Shown one piece after another: positions 45,157-53,337 of a DNA stretch of 64,000 nt. The position numbers and the translations under genes are program-made. Under the pieces are notes generated by a model. That model worked only from the letters and a program-made list of their open reading frames with translations. It was not told where the DNA came from and did no database searches. Every line of letters starts with the position of its first letter. The stretch's first letter is position 1. The DNA is from Amycolatopsis vastitatis (GTDB lineage: Bacteria; Actinomycetota; Actinomycetes; Mycobacteriales; Pseudonocardiaceae). The stretch spans positions 80,299 to 144,298 of the forward strand of contig NZ_NMUL01000049.1 in assembly GCF_002234595.1 (NCBI RefSeq), in the 5' to 3' direction.

Positions 45157-45311
45157 CCCATCTCCCACCCCGGCGGAAAACCCTTGTGCACTAGACGGCC
45201 TGCACGCCGGATGAGCGCTTACCCGAGAAGGTGAAAACTACTCGCCGGGAGGACACCCGCTCGGGTGAAAGTGGTGTGCCGCGTTGGTCGGAGCTTGAGA
45301 ATTCACCTTGA

Positions 45312-45336
45312 GTTTATGGCTCCCACCCACGGGTAC
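45312..45336 (+). promoter_or_regulatory. Sigma-B-type promoter for the 45390 gene
   Basis: GTTT at 45312-45315 and GGGTAC at 45331-45336 are separated by 15 bp, the actinobacterial SigB/SigF-type consensus. A perfect inverted repeat, CCTACTG-TT-CAGTAGG (45336-45351), immediately follows and may be an operator or 5' hairpin. Confidence 0.6.
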
Positions 45337-45389
45337 CTACTGTTCAGTAGGAACGGACGACAGACGCCCGTTTCGAGAGGAGAGCGACC

Positions 45390-45731
45390 ATGACGAGTGC
45401 AGCACGCCCCGCAGGCCCCGTTCCCGGAGCGCAGCCCGTCCAGGGCGGTCCTCCTCCGGCAGGCAGGATGGCTGGACGACTCGGCGCCGACCGCCCGGCC
45501 GCGACCGAGACCAAACCGGCCTTCAAGACAACCGAGTTCTTCGTCTTCCTCGCCGGTGTCGTAGCCATTGTCATCACCGCGTTGACCGTCGATGGTGACG
45601 CGAGCACAGGCGGCGACCCGTTCAACGCCGAACAAGCACTTCGCTACATCACCTTCCTCGCGATCGGGTACATGATCAGCCGGGGCTTGGCCAAGGCGGG
45701 CGCTCGACAGCGCAGCGCCGACGATCACTGA
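45390..45731 (+). CDS. Small membrane protein, probable stress gene
   Basis: A 113-residue protein: Pro/Gly/Ala-rich cytoplasmic N-terminus (to about 40), then two transmembrane helices (TTEFFVFLAGVVAIVITALT and LRYITFLAIGYMISRGLAKA) joined by DGDASTGGDPFNAEQ. GAGAGGAGAG precedes the ATG. It follows a sigma-B-type promoter. Similar small two-helix proteins occur widely in actinomycetes, with no known function. Confidence 0.75.
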   Translation: MTSAARPAGPVPGAQPVQGGPPPAGRMAGRLGADRPAATETKPAFKTTEFFVFLAGVVAIVITALTVDGDASTGGDPFNAEQALRYITFLAIGYMISRGLAKAGARQRSADDH

Positions 45732-45819
45732 TTCGATCCGGGCCGCCAGGGGCCCGTTCCGTCTGAAGACCAACCTCTACGCGATGTTCCGGTTGTCGCG
45801 CTTGGGCGGGGAAGGAGAA

Positions 45820-45984
45820 ACCGCTTCCGCTCGGCGAAGGGTGGGGGAGACCTGCGAGCGGAAGCGGTGGCCGAAGGGTCGGTACGGGGGTCGCCTCTCG
45901 GCGAGTGGCGCGACCCGGCTCCGGGGTGAACCGGGTTCCGGGAAGGCGGAAGGGGTGAGGCCCGGGGGACTCCGCCGTACCGAC
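45820..45984. ncRNA. Candidate structured RNA (hairpin plus branched domain)
   Basis: Perfect 14-bp stem 45820-45833/45855-45868 with a 21-nt loop. It is followed by a 10-bp perfect stem 45878-45887/45975-45984 that encloses two more helices: GGGTCGC/GCGACCC (45888-45894/45910-45916) with a CTC-GGC-GAG tip, and GCGGA/TCCGC (45946-45950/45971-45975). Nested pairing of this regularity and no coding frame suggest an RNA. The first hairpin could instead be the terminator of the 45390 gene. It does not match TPP, cobalamin, glycine, c-di-AMP or tmRNA motifs that I can recall. Confidence 0.4.
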
Positions 45985-46111
45985 ACCCGTTACAACGCGC
46001 GGCGCGGCGCGGTGTTCCCCTCCCTACGGCCGACGGGAGTGACGTGTGTCGCTCACAGCTGGGGCGCTCACCGGCCCCGGCACTTGCTCCGGTTCCGGCG
46101 CCGCCGGGTGA

Positions 46112-46372
46112 TCACAGGTCGCGGCGGTGCTCGACGAGCCAGACGGCGACCTCGTGCGGCTTCGTGTTGCTGTGTTGGGAGGCGTCGACCAGCATCCGGA
46201 ATGCTTGGACCGGATCGAGGTCGTGGCGCTGCATGAGGACGGTGACCATTGCGTCGATACGCCGGTCTCCACGGCTTCCCCGTTCGCGACCTCCGCTCTC
46301 CGATTTCGACCGGATCCCGGCCGGAAACGCCTGCGGAAACCGCTGCGTGGGAGCTGCCTGACTGACTGATCA
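46112..46372 (-). pseudogene. ANTAR-domain protein remnant
   Basis: The minus strand reads RRIDAMVTVLMQRHDLDPVQ then AFRMLVDASQHSNTKPHEVA and VWLVEHRRDL to a stop at 46112. This is a nearly complete ANTAR RNA-binding domain (compare the usual IGQAKGMLMxRHGxxxxxAF). The open frame upstream, to about 46372, has no ATG or GTG and no GAF domain, so it seems to be a truncated antiterminator gene unless it starts at the internal ATG. Confidence 0.6.
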
Positions 46373-46531
46373 CGGCCTCGGCGCGCGTGGCCGGAAACTT
46401 CGCACACTCTCGATCCCGCCGTCGTAGTTGTGGATCACGTGCAGCGAGGTGTTGGAGGCGCGGACGCCGCCCTCGATCCGGTTCTTCCACCGGCCGTCTT
46501 CGAAGTAGGTGTGCACGTCGCCTTCGGCCAT
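46370..46531 (-). CDS. Shortened DUF2188-like protein
   Basis: A 53-residue ORF: MAEGDVHTYFEDGRWKNRIE then GGVRASNTSLHVIHNYDGGI. It matches DUF2188 at both ends (the GGxRAS strand and the LxIHNxDGxI strand) but lacks about 20 residues of the helix that normally lies between them (the AEAxxxGREMA region). AAGGGG precedes the ATG. It may be non-functional. It overlaps the open frame of the ANTAR remnant by 3 bp. Confidence 0.55.
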   Translation of the reverse strand: MAEGDVHTYFEDGRWKNRIEGGVRASNTSLHVIHNYDGGIESVRSFRPRAPRP

Positions 46532-46813
46532 GGGAAGCCCCTTCGAATCGCTGGGAGGATCGGCGGCATTGGCGGGCCGGCGTTGTCCGGACGCTGAATC
46601 GCACGGCAGGCCTGGCAACCGGGCCGTCGTACCGCCGCGCCAGCCGGATTCTCCCGGCGGAGAAGATGACGACGGCCGAGCTGGGGTTTGAACTCGCGGC
46701 CACGCCCGATGGCGGGCCACCGGAGATCCGGGGTGTGGATACCCGGGCAACCGCGAACGAACCTTCAGGGGGAAGGGCGAGCGTGGTCACCGCGGCAGGT
46801 GAGCTCTCACCGC
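46532..46813. other. Gene-less stretch
   Basis: About 280 bp between the DUF2188 ORF and the next fragment. All open frames here read as shadow-type Arg/Pro/Ala sequence. Nothing was identified. Confidence 0.3.
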
Positions 46814-46972
46814 TCAGCTTGCCGAGCTGTTCGCTGATGAATGACCTCGCACGAGTTCGTCCAACGGCGGCATGACTTCATCGCGCAGATACCGGGCGGG
46901 AAGATGGTCGTGGACCATGATGTGGTCACCAAAGTAGGTGGCCAAGGACTTCGGGATTTCTGAGGGATGTCC
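46814..46972 (-). pseudogene. Unidentified minus-strand protein fragment
   Basis: The minus strand reads IPKSLATYFGDHIMVHDHLP then ARYLRDEVMPPLDELVRGHS and stops at 46814. Composition is protein-like, but the frame upstream crosses the IS3 remnant in antisense, so the N-terminus is gone. I do not recognise the family. It is head-to-head with the transposase relic, which may have interrupted it. Confidence 0.3.
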
Positions 46973-47190
46973 GGCGAACTGGCTGCGCGGCGACTGCGTA
47001 AACGCAATCGGCTGCTGGAGCAGGAGAACGAAGTCCTGCGCAAGGTGGCCACCTACCTCGCGCAGGGCAATCTGCCGGGAAAACAGCCTTCCCGCTCGTC
47101 CGTGAACTGGTTGCGGCCGACGTCCTGATCGGGTTTCCGGCCGCGGTGACGTGCACCAGCGGCTTGAAACCGGCCGGCCCGGATGGCAAT
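46967..47190 (+). mobile_element. IS3-family transposase relic (frameshifted)
   Basis: Plus strand from an ATG at 46967: SGELAARRLRKRNRLLEQEN then EVLRKVATYLAQGNLPGK, the leucine-zipper end of an IS3 OrfA. After a frame change it continues FPLVRELVAADVLIGFPAAV then TC, the start of OrfB in the type where the join is YLxQxNLPGK-PLVxELAADGxPVAVTC. No inverted repeats or catalytic DDE region are present. Confidence 0.6.
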
Positions 47191-47934
47191 CGAAGTCTGG
47201 TTGTGCCGCTGACCTGTCCAGCCCCGTTCGATCTTTTTGACAGCCTGATGACGGCCTGGGGTTTACTCTCGAAAGTCCGGTTGCTCGTTCAGCCAACGAT
47301 TGGGTGTTCTCACCCTCGGTAGTCGCACGGTTCAGCCAGCAGCCGGGCGGCTGCCCCGACTGCCGCGTGCGGTTCCTCCGGAGCCGGCTCACTCGACGGC
47401 ACGCCGGCTCCGTGTTCCACACCCTTGCCGCCGGTAAGCGCCCCGGGTCGGAGCCCGACGGACGCAAGGTGACCTGTGCCGCCACAGGCGGCGCCTTGAT
47501 CCCGTGGAGCCCGATTCGGCAGTGGCTGTGGTGGGCCCGGTCGTCGCTGGTGAGCCGGCGGCGGGCGACGCGGGTTCGCCACGGTCCGCGGTAAAGGAGT
47601 TGCCCAGCAGCGTCGAGAGTGCGAGCCCACTGGTCAGGCCGAACAACAGCGAGTTGCCGGAGAGACCGCCGGCGACCTCGACGCTGTGGCCGCTGCGCCG
47701 AGTCCGCGCCGGCGTTGTCTTCGTGCTGATCTTCCCGGCCATCGCGTCGCACGTGGAGTCGCACCTGGGTACGGTCGCGATGAGCTCGTGTTCGGGCATC
47801 GCGATCCGGCGGTGATCGCCTTGGCGTGGCGGTGGCGGTTCCTGACCGCCAGGCCGCGCTCGGGCCGCTGGTGGTCGCGGTGATGCTCTACGGCGCAGGG
47901 TGGATGATGTGGTTGAGGGGGCGAGTGGTCGGAG
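47191..47934. other. Gene-poor stretch with weak ORFs
   Basis: About 740 bp without a confident gene. A plus frame just before the phosphatase reads ALGPLVVAVMLYGAGWMMWL, a single membrane helix, and stops at 47970; it could be a small leader ORF overlapping the phosphatase start. A minus-strand candidate is listed separately at 47389-47799. Confidence 0.3.
47389..47799 (-). CDS. Doubtful 136-residue ORF with one membrane helix
   Basis: A minus frame beginning MPEHELIATVPRCDSTCDAM with a hydrophobic stretch LLFGLTSGLALSTLLGNSF near residue 50 and a low-complexity C-terminus. It has no good ribosome site, and the tail looks non-coding. Real only if the first ~75 residues are conserved elsewhere. 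Confidence 0.22.
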   Translation of the reverse strand: MPEHELIATVPRCDSTCDAMAGKISTKTTPARTRRSGHSVEVAGGLSGNSLLFGLTSGLALSTLLGNSFTADRGEPASPAAGSPATTGPTTATAESGSTGSRRRLWRHRSPCVRRAPTRGAYRRQGCGTRSRRAVE

Positions 47935-49173
47935 GTGGCCGTGGACGGTGGGGTGCTGGGACCGGGTGATGTGCTGGCGGCGGCCGAGAGTGCACCGCCG
48001 GTGGAATCGGTCGAGGTCGTGGCGCGCGACCTGGCGAAGCGGCTGGGCGCCTTTGACGTCTCCTTCCTGCTGGTCGACCTCGTCGAGGAACACCTGGTGC
48101 GCCTCACTTCGACCGCGCAGGATCCGGACGGGCGCGACCCGAAACCGGTCGATCTGCGGGACAGCGTCTACGAGCGGGTGCTGCGCACCCAGCGGCCGTC
48201 GCAGGCCCAGGACGACGGCGGGGTGCGGGTGGTGCTGCCGGTGACCAACCGCGGGGACTGCGTCGGTCTCCTGGAGGTGGCCGTGCCCTTCTGCGACGAG
48301 GAGGTGCTGGCCCAGCTGGGGCAGGCCGCGCACGCGCTGGCCTACGTCATCGTCACCGACCGCCGCTTCACCGACCGCTACCACACCGGCCGGCGCACCA
48401 CTCCGATGAGCCTGGCCGCGGAGATCCAGCACCAGCTGCTGCCCACGGCACCCTGCTGCGAGGCGGCCCAGTTCACCATCGCCGGTGCCCTGGTGCCCGC
48501 CGACGACATCGGCGGCGACACCTACGACTACACCCTGGACCGCGACACCCTGCACCTGTCGATCACCGACGCCGCCGGGCACGACGTAGCCTCGGCCCTG
48601 ACCGCGACCCTGCTGGTCGGCGCGCTGCGCGGCGCCCGCCGAGCCGGCCTCGACCTGCCAGAACAGGCAGGGCACGCCAACCAGGCCCTGCTCGACCACG
48701 GCGACGTGGCGCTGGCGACCGGGCTGCTGCTGCGCGTGGACCTGCACACCGGAGGGGTCGAACTGGTGAACGCCGGACATCCCGCGCCGCTGCTGCTGCG
48801 CGATGGTGTGGTCGAGCCGGTCGAGCTGGAGGCCGACCTGCTCTTCGGCGTCCGGCCGTACCGGTACCGGGTGCAACGGCTGGACCTGCGCCCCGGCGAC
48901 CGGCTGGTCCTGCTCACCGACGGCATGTTCGAACGCGACGCCGCCGACGCCGACCTGCCCGCCCTGATCCACCAGTCCGGCGAACTGCACACCAGAGAGC
49001 TGGTCCGGGCCGCGACCAGAGCGGTGACGCACGCCTGCCACGGCCACCTGCAGGACGACGCCACCGTGCTCTGCCTGGACTGGCACGGGACCGAACGCAC
49101 CCAACGCCAGGCCGACAACGGCGCCGACACCGGCACCGCCTCCCCACCGGGCACCCCCGACGAGCGAGGGTGA
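47935..49173 (+). CDS. GAF-PP2C (SpoIIE/RsbU-type) serine phosphatase
   Basis: A 412-residue protein. Residues 20-140 form a GAF-like sensor. A PPM/SpoIIE phosphatase follows (MSLAAEIQHQLLP; PADDIGGDTYDY near 193 with a metal Asp; TDAAGHDVASALTA; VELVNAGHPAPLLLRDG; LTDGMFERDA). These enzymes dephosphorylate STAS anti-anti-sigma factors and release sigma-B-type factors. The 139 bp at 48759-48897 are repeated in inverse orientation at 53143-53281. The start is a GTG at 47935; a GTG two codons later has a better GGAGG spacing. Confidence 0.92.
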   Translation: MAVDGGVLGPGDVLAAAESAPPVESVEVVARDLAKRLGAFDVSFLLVDLVEEHLVRLTSTAQDPDGRDPKPVDLRDSVYERVLRTQRPSQAQDDGGVRVVLPVTNRGDCVGLLEVAVPFCDEEVLAQLGQAAHALAYVIVTDRRFTDRYHTGRRTTPMSLAAEIQHQLLPTAPCCEAAQFTIAGALVPADDIGGDTYDYTLDRDTLHLSITDAAGHDVASALTATLLVGALRGARRAGLDLPEQAGHANQALLDHGDVALATGLLLRVDLHTGGVELVNAGHPAPLLLRDGVVEPVELEADLLFGVRPYRYRVQRLDLRPGDRLVLLTDGMFERDAADADLPALIHQSGELHTRELVRAATRAVTHACHGHLQDDATVLCLDWHGTERTQRQADNGADTGTASPPGTPDERG

Positions 49174-49252
49174 CCGCCGGGCACCGCATCCGGGACACGG
49201 AGATGCTGACCTGCTGGACTCAAGGCAGCCCCTGGCGGGCCCGCGGCTACGT

Positions 49253-50314
49253 CTACCGGGTTACTCCGCGGGCAGGCGCGCTCTTCTCGCGGAGTGGCTC
49301 ACTGGCGTCGTGCAGGTGCCGCAGGACGTAGTAGTACGTCTTCAACAGTCCACATTGGGCGTAGTCGATCCCGCGCCCGGCGCAGAACTCGCGGACCAGG
49401 GGTTGTGCGCGGCGCAGGTTGGCGCGCGGCATGGCGGGAAACAGGTGGTGCTCGATCTGGAAGTTGAGCCCGCCGAGCGCGAAGTCGACCCACCGGCCAC
49501 CGCGGATGTTGCGGCTGGTGAGCACCTGCTTGCGCAGGAAATCGAGTTGCTTCTTGTCGGTGAAAGTCGGCATGCCCTTGTGGCCCGGCGCGAACGAGCA
49601 GCCCATGTAGACGCCCCACAGTCCTTGGTGCACGGCGATGAACGCGACCGCCACCGGCGGAGACAGCACCACGAACACCGCGGCGAGGTAGGCACCGAAG
49701 TGGACGGCCAGCGACACCGCCTCCAGCCGGCGTGCTTCGACCTCACCACGCCACACGGCCCGGATGCCGGCCCAGTGCAGGCTCAGCCCTTCCAGGAACA
49801 GCAACGGGAAGAACAACCACGCCTGGTGCTTGGACGTCCAGCGCACGAAACCGCTCTTCCCGGCCGACTGCCCCCGGGTGAAGGCGAGCAGCGGGATGTC
49901 GATGTCGGGGTCGTCGCCTTCGTGGTTGGGGTTGGCGTGGTGCCGGCTGTGCTTGCCCATCCACCAGCCGTAGCTCATGCCGACCAGGGCACCGAAGGCA
50001 TAGCCGGCGCGGTCGTTGGCGCGCCCGGTGCGGAAGATCTGGTTGTGTCCCGCGTCGTGGCCGAGAAACGCGATCTGGGCGAACATCACCGCGAAGAAGA
50101 CCGCCGTAACCAGCTGCCACCACGAATCGCCCAACACCGCGAACGCCACGCACCCGCCCACCAGTGCGAGCAGGGTCAGACTGATTTTCACCGCGTAGTA
50201 ACCATGACGACGGTCGAGCAGACCTTCACTCCGCACGAGACGAGCCAGCTCACCGAAGTCGTTACGCGACCTGGCGCGGGCGCCCGCGTCCAGGTTCACC
50301 GGAGATGTAGCCAT
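49253..50314 (-). CDS. Fatty acid desaturase (acyl-lipid/acyl-CoA front-end type)
   Basis: A 353-residue membrane desaturase with the three His boxes that hold the di-iron centre: HDAGHNQ, HSRHHANPNH and QIEHHLFP. QxxHH in the third box places it with front-end/delta-6-like or acyl-ACP desaturases. At least four hydrophobic segments (SLTLLALVGGCVAFAVLG; VAVAFIAVHQGLWGVYMG). The ATG at 50314 follows GCGGAAGGAC. A sigma-B-type promoter lies 56 bp upstream, so it is likely induced by cold, osmotic or stationary-phase stress to adjust membrane fluidity. Confidence 0.92.
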   Translation of the reverse strand: MATSPVNLDAGARARSRNDFGELARLVRSEGLLDRRHGYYAVKISLTLLALVGGCVAFAVLGDSWWQLVTAVFFAVMFAQIAFLGHDAGHNQIFRTGRANDRAGYAFGALVGMSYGWWMGKHSRHHANPNHEGDDPDIDIPLLAFTRGQSAGKSGFVRWTSKHQAWLFFPLLFLEGLSLHWAGIRAVWRGEVEARRLEAVSLAVHFGAYLAAVFVVLSPPVAVAFIAVHQGLWGVYMGCSFAPGHKGMPTFTDKKQLDFLRKQVLTSRNIRGGRWVDFALGGLNFQIEHHLFPAMPRANLRRAQPLVREFCAGRGIDYAQCGLLKTYYYVLRHLHDASEPLREKSAPARGVTR

Positions 50315-50369
50315 CCATGTCCTTCCGCGACTCTGCGTCGCCGGGAGTCGGGGCGACCACTCGACACAG

Positions 50370-50394
50370 ATTCCCGTATGCGCGTGCACTAAAC
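50370..50394 (-). promoter_or_regulatory. Sigma-B-type promoter for the desaturase gene
   Basis: On the minus strand GTTT (50394-50391), a 15-bp spacer and GGGAAT (50375-50370) match the SigB/SigF-type consensus. Same architecture as 45312-45336 and 53338-53361. Confidence 0.6.
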
Positions 50395-50627
50395 AAGATC
50401 AGCCGTCGAAATGACACCACGACGCCCTGACCGGCCGGGCGGTGCCGGGTCTCGGGCGGATGCTCCAGCAGGCAGGCGAACGGCACCTGGTGTTTCGGAG
50501 TTGGTGCGGTCGTCGCTGCCGACGAGCAGGTCGTGCAGGGGGACCGCCGGGGGTGGTCACACGGCCGGCGTCTCGTACGTCATGTCTCCGACGAATCGGC
50601 AACACGATGATCGGAGCGGCTCGAACA

Positions 50628-51767
50628 ATGAGCGACATCGACGTTCACGGCACGGTGACCAGCGGTTTCGAGACGGTGCGCGAGGAATTCGCGGCCGCGG
50701 TCGGCGCGGAGGCCGGTGCACAGCTGGCGGTGTACGTGCACGGCCGTCAGGTGGTCGACCTGTGGGCAGGCGAGGAGGTGACCGGTGACACACTGACCGG
50801 GATCTATTCCTCGACCAAGGGCGCCGCGACCCTCGTGGTGGCTCTGCTGGTGCAGGACGGCGTGCTGGAGCTGGACCGCCCGGTCGCCCGCTACTGGCCG
50901 GAGTTCGCCGCGGCGGGCAAGGACCGGATCACCGTGCGGGACCTGCTCACCCACCGGTCCGGTGTGATCGGTGTCGACGGCGGGTTCACCGCCGCAGAAC
51001 TCGCCGACGACCAGGTGATCGCGCGACGGCTGGCCGGGCAGCGGCCTTACTGGCGGCCGGGTTCGGCCTACGGCTACGGCGGGTTCGTGACGTTCGCGAT
51101 GGTGGGCGAGGTGGTCCGCCGGGCCACGGGCCGGTCGCTGGGGGAGCACTTCGAACAGCGAGTGCGCGCGTCCTACGGGCTGGACCTGTACCTGGGGCTG
51201 CCGGAGACGCTGGAGGACCGGTACCGGGAGGTGCTGCCGGGGCTGGCCGACCCGGAGCAGGTCGCGGCGTTCTGGGCGAACGTCCCGGGGCCGCACAGCC
51301 TCACCGGGATCGGCTACGGCCTCAACTCCACCCCGCCCCTCGACCAGGTGGCCTTCCTCAACACCCGGCGGGTGCGCGCGCTCGGCCAGGCCTCGGCCGG
51401 TGGGGTGGGCAGCGCCCGGGCGCTGGCCGGGATGTACGCGGCCCTGGCCTTCGGCCTGGACGGACGGGCCCCGCTGCTCGAACCCGCCACACTGGGCGAG
51501 TTCACCATGCTCCACTCCACCGGCCGCGACCTGGTCACCGGCGAGGCGGGCCAGTACGCGCTGGGCTTCCAGGCCAAGGGCGCGCGCTACCCGTTCCTGA
51601 GCGCGAACGCCTTCGGCCACAACGGGTCCGCGGGCTCGGAAGCGTTCGCCGACCCGGTCGGCGGCATCGCCTTCGGCTACACCCGCCGCCGCTTCTCCTT
51701 CGACTGGTCCTATCCCGAACACGACCGGCTGGCCGCCGCGGTCCACCACGCGGCCACGGCCTCCTGA
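50628..51767 (+). CDS. Serine hydrolase, beta-lactamase/EstB family
   Basis: A 379-residue class-C-beta-lactamase-like hydrolase. SSTKGAATLV supplies the SxxK catalytic Ser-Lys near residue 63; GYGGFVTFAMVGEVVRRATG carries the YxG-type Tyr and the motif region; a C-terminal HNGSAGSEAF replaces the KTG box with HxG, as in esterases of the EstB group. No signal peptide, so intracellular. The ATG at 50628 is taken since the upstream frame is low in protein character. Lipid or small-ester substrate probable; not a true resistance enzyme. Confidence 0.88.
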   Translation: MSDIDVHGTVTSGFETVREEFAAAVGAEAGAQLAVYVHGRQVVDLWAGEEVTGDTLTGIYSSTKGAATLVVALLVQDGVLELDRPVARYWPEFAAAGKDRITVRDLLTHRSGVIGVDGGFTAAELADDQVIARRLAGQRPYWRPGSAYGYGGFVTFAMVGEVVRRATGRSLGEHFEQRVRASYGLDLYLGLPETLEDRYREVLPGLADPEQVAAFWANVPGPHSLTGIGYGLNSTPPLDQVAFLNTRRVRALGQASAGGVGSARALAGMYAALAFGLDGRAPLLEPATLGEFTMLHSTGRDLVTGEAGQYALGFQAKGARYPFLSANAFGHNGSAGSEAFADPVGGIAFGYTRRRFSFDWSYPEHDRLAAAVHHAATAS

Positions 51768-52034
51768 AGAGCCGACACGACTTCGCAGACCGAAGCCCGG
51801 GTTTTCCCGCGGTGGCCTGGCGTTGCCGGTGATCGCCGCCCTGCTCCTCCTCCGGTCACGCCCGGGTCCTCCGGCAAACCCGGGCAGCCCCGCGAACCGG
51901 TCGCCGGAGCCGGTTACCTCCACGGCCCGCCATCCGTCAGAGCAGTGACCACACCGAAGTCCGGAAAGGACAGCCGCACCATGACCAGCCACCGGGACCA
52001 TCAAGGGCCCGTTCCCATCGAAAGGAAAGAACCC

Positions 52035-52472
52035 ATGCCCACCCGAGTGTGGCCCCGACGGCTGCGCACCGCGTTCTACTGGTTCCTCGCCGCCGAATTC
52101 GCCTTGGGGGCCGTGACCAAGTTCTGGCCCGGCCCCACCTTCACCGGACCGGCCTACTCCGTCAAGTTCGCCGACTGGGGCTATCCGTCCTGGTTCCGGT
52201 TCGTCGTCGGCGCGATCGAACTGGTCTGCGCGGTGCTGCTCGTCGTCCCCGGCCGCCGGCCCCGGTTCCTCGCCGCCACGACCCTGGTCCTGCTGCTCAC
52301 CGGTGCGGTCACCACCCACATCGTCAACCACGACGAGCTCTACCAGAGTGTCGCGGCACCCACCCACCTGGTCATCATGGCGGCCATCGGCCTGGCGAAC
52401 TGGCCGGCGGACTGGCGTGACCTGCTGCGGAGGTCACCGCGGATTCCTTCGACGACCGGGGGTTCGTTGTGA
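52035..52472 (+). CDS. DoxX family membrane protein
   Basis: A 145-residue protein with four hydrophobic segments and the DoxX core (AEFALGAVTKFWPGPTFTGP). Preferred start at 52035 with AAAGGAAAG upstream; an ATG 18 codons earlier, with GGAAAGGA, is possible. It overlaps the next gene by 4 bp (GTGA). DoxX proteins are linked to quinone/thiosulfate metabolism in some archaea, but in actinomycetes their role is unknown. Confidence 0.82.
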   Translation: MPTRVWPRRLRTAFYWFLAAEFALGAVTKFWPGPTFTGPAYSVKFADWGYPSWFRFVVGAIELVCAVLLVVPGRRPRFLAATTLVLLLTGAVTTHIVNHDELYQSVAAPTHLVIMAAIGLANWPADWRDLLRRSPRIPSTTGGSL

Positions 52473-53137
52473 AGCTCACGGTTTTCGGTGCGAGCGGCGG
52501 CATCGGCCGCCTCCTGCTCGAACAGGCCACCGCCGCCGGGCACGACGTCACCGCGGTGGTCCGCGACCCGGCGAAGGTGGCCGGGCACCCCGGGCGGGTC
52601 GTGTCCGCCGACCTGCTCACGGCCGCACCGGCGATTCTCGCCGGCGCCGTTTCCGGTGCGGACGCGGTCGTGTCCGCGGTCGGCCCGGCGAGCAACGCCA
52701 CCGCCGGAGTCGCGTCCCAGGCCACCACGAAGATCATCCGGGCGATGCGTGAGGCCGGGGTCCGCCGCCTCGTCGTGGTCAGCGCCGCCCCGGTGGGCAC
52801 GACTCCCGCGCCGGGGCGGCCTCAGCCGCCCCGGCGCGACCCCGGGGACCGGTTCTTCCTCGGCGCCGTGCTGTACCCCATCCTCAAGGCCTTCCTGCGC
52901 CCGCAGTACCGGGACCTGGCACTGATGGAGGACGCCCTGCGCGATAGCGGTCTGGACTGGACGGCGGTCCGGCCGGTGCAGCTGACCGGCAAACCGCCGA
53001 CCGGCCGCTACCGCACCGCCCTCGACCGCAACCTCCCCGGCGGCCGGTACGTCACCCGCGCCGACGTCGCGGACTGTCTGCTGCGCGTCCTCGACCAGCC
53101 GGAAACCGCCGGGCACACCGTCGGCATCGCCGACTGA
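52469..53137 (+). CDS. NAD(P)-binding (NmrA/SDR-like) oxidoreductase
   Basis: A 222-residue Rossmann protein beginning KLTVFGASGGIGRLLLEQAT, with a cofactor GASGGIG loop, VVRDPAKV and a region VVVSAAPVGTTPAPGRPQPP. It fits atypical SDRs (NmrA-like, NAD(P)H-binding) used in redox sensing or flavin/quinone reduction. Starts at GTG that overlaps the DoxX stop. The two genes are coupled and probably share a function. Confidence 0.87.
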   Translation: MKLTVFGASGGIGRLLLEQATAAGHDVTAVVRDPAKVAGHPGRVVSADLLTAAPAILAGAVSGADAVVSAVGPASNATAGVASQATTKIIRAMREAGVRRLVVVSAAPVGTTPAPGRPQPPRRDPGDRFFLGAVLYPILKAFLRPQYRDLALMEDALRDSGLDWTAVRPVQLTGKPPTGRYRTALDRNLPGGRYVTRADVADCLLRVLDQPETAGHTVGIAD

Positions 53138-53142
53138 CTCCG

Positions 53143-53281
53143 GCCGGGGCGCAGGTCCAGCCGTTGCACCCGGTACCGGTACGGCCGGACGCCGAAGAGC
53201 AGGTCGGCCTCCAGCTCGACCGGCTCGACCACACCATCGCGCAGCAGCAGCGGCACGGGATGTCCGGCGTTCACCAGTTCG
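53143..53281 (-). repeat. Inverted 139-bp duplicate of the phosphatase gene
   Basis: The minus strand of this stretch is identical to 48759-48897 of the GAF-PP2C gene except for one base (GCG to GTG region, Ala to Val). The corresponding peptide is NAGHPVPLLLRDG followed by VRPYRYRVQRLDLRPG. It lies between the NAD(P)-binding gene and the CheB gene. The near-perfect identity points to a recent event or to gene conversion. Confidence 0.9.
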
Positions 53282-53337
53282 CGCAAGACCACCGGCGAAT
53301 CAGGAGGGGCAGCGGCGGGAAACCCCCGCGAAGGGGG

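Noticed and set aside
45220..45280. Sigma-B-type promoter ahead of the FNT gene
   Set aside because: GTTTTC and GGGTAA are present on the minus strand but only about 10 bp apart, too short.
45820..46111. c-di-AMP or TPP riboswitch
   Set aside because: The conserved core segments I would expect for these classes are not present; GGGGTGAA-type similarity is local only.
50628..51767. Beta-lactamase antibiotic resistance gene
   Set aside because: The SxxK motif is shared, but the protein is cytoplasmic (no signal peptide) and the KTG box is replaced, matching EstB-type esterases.
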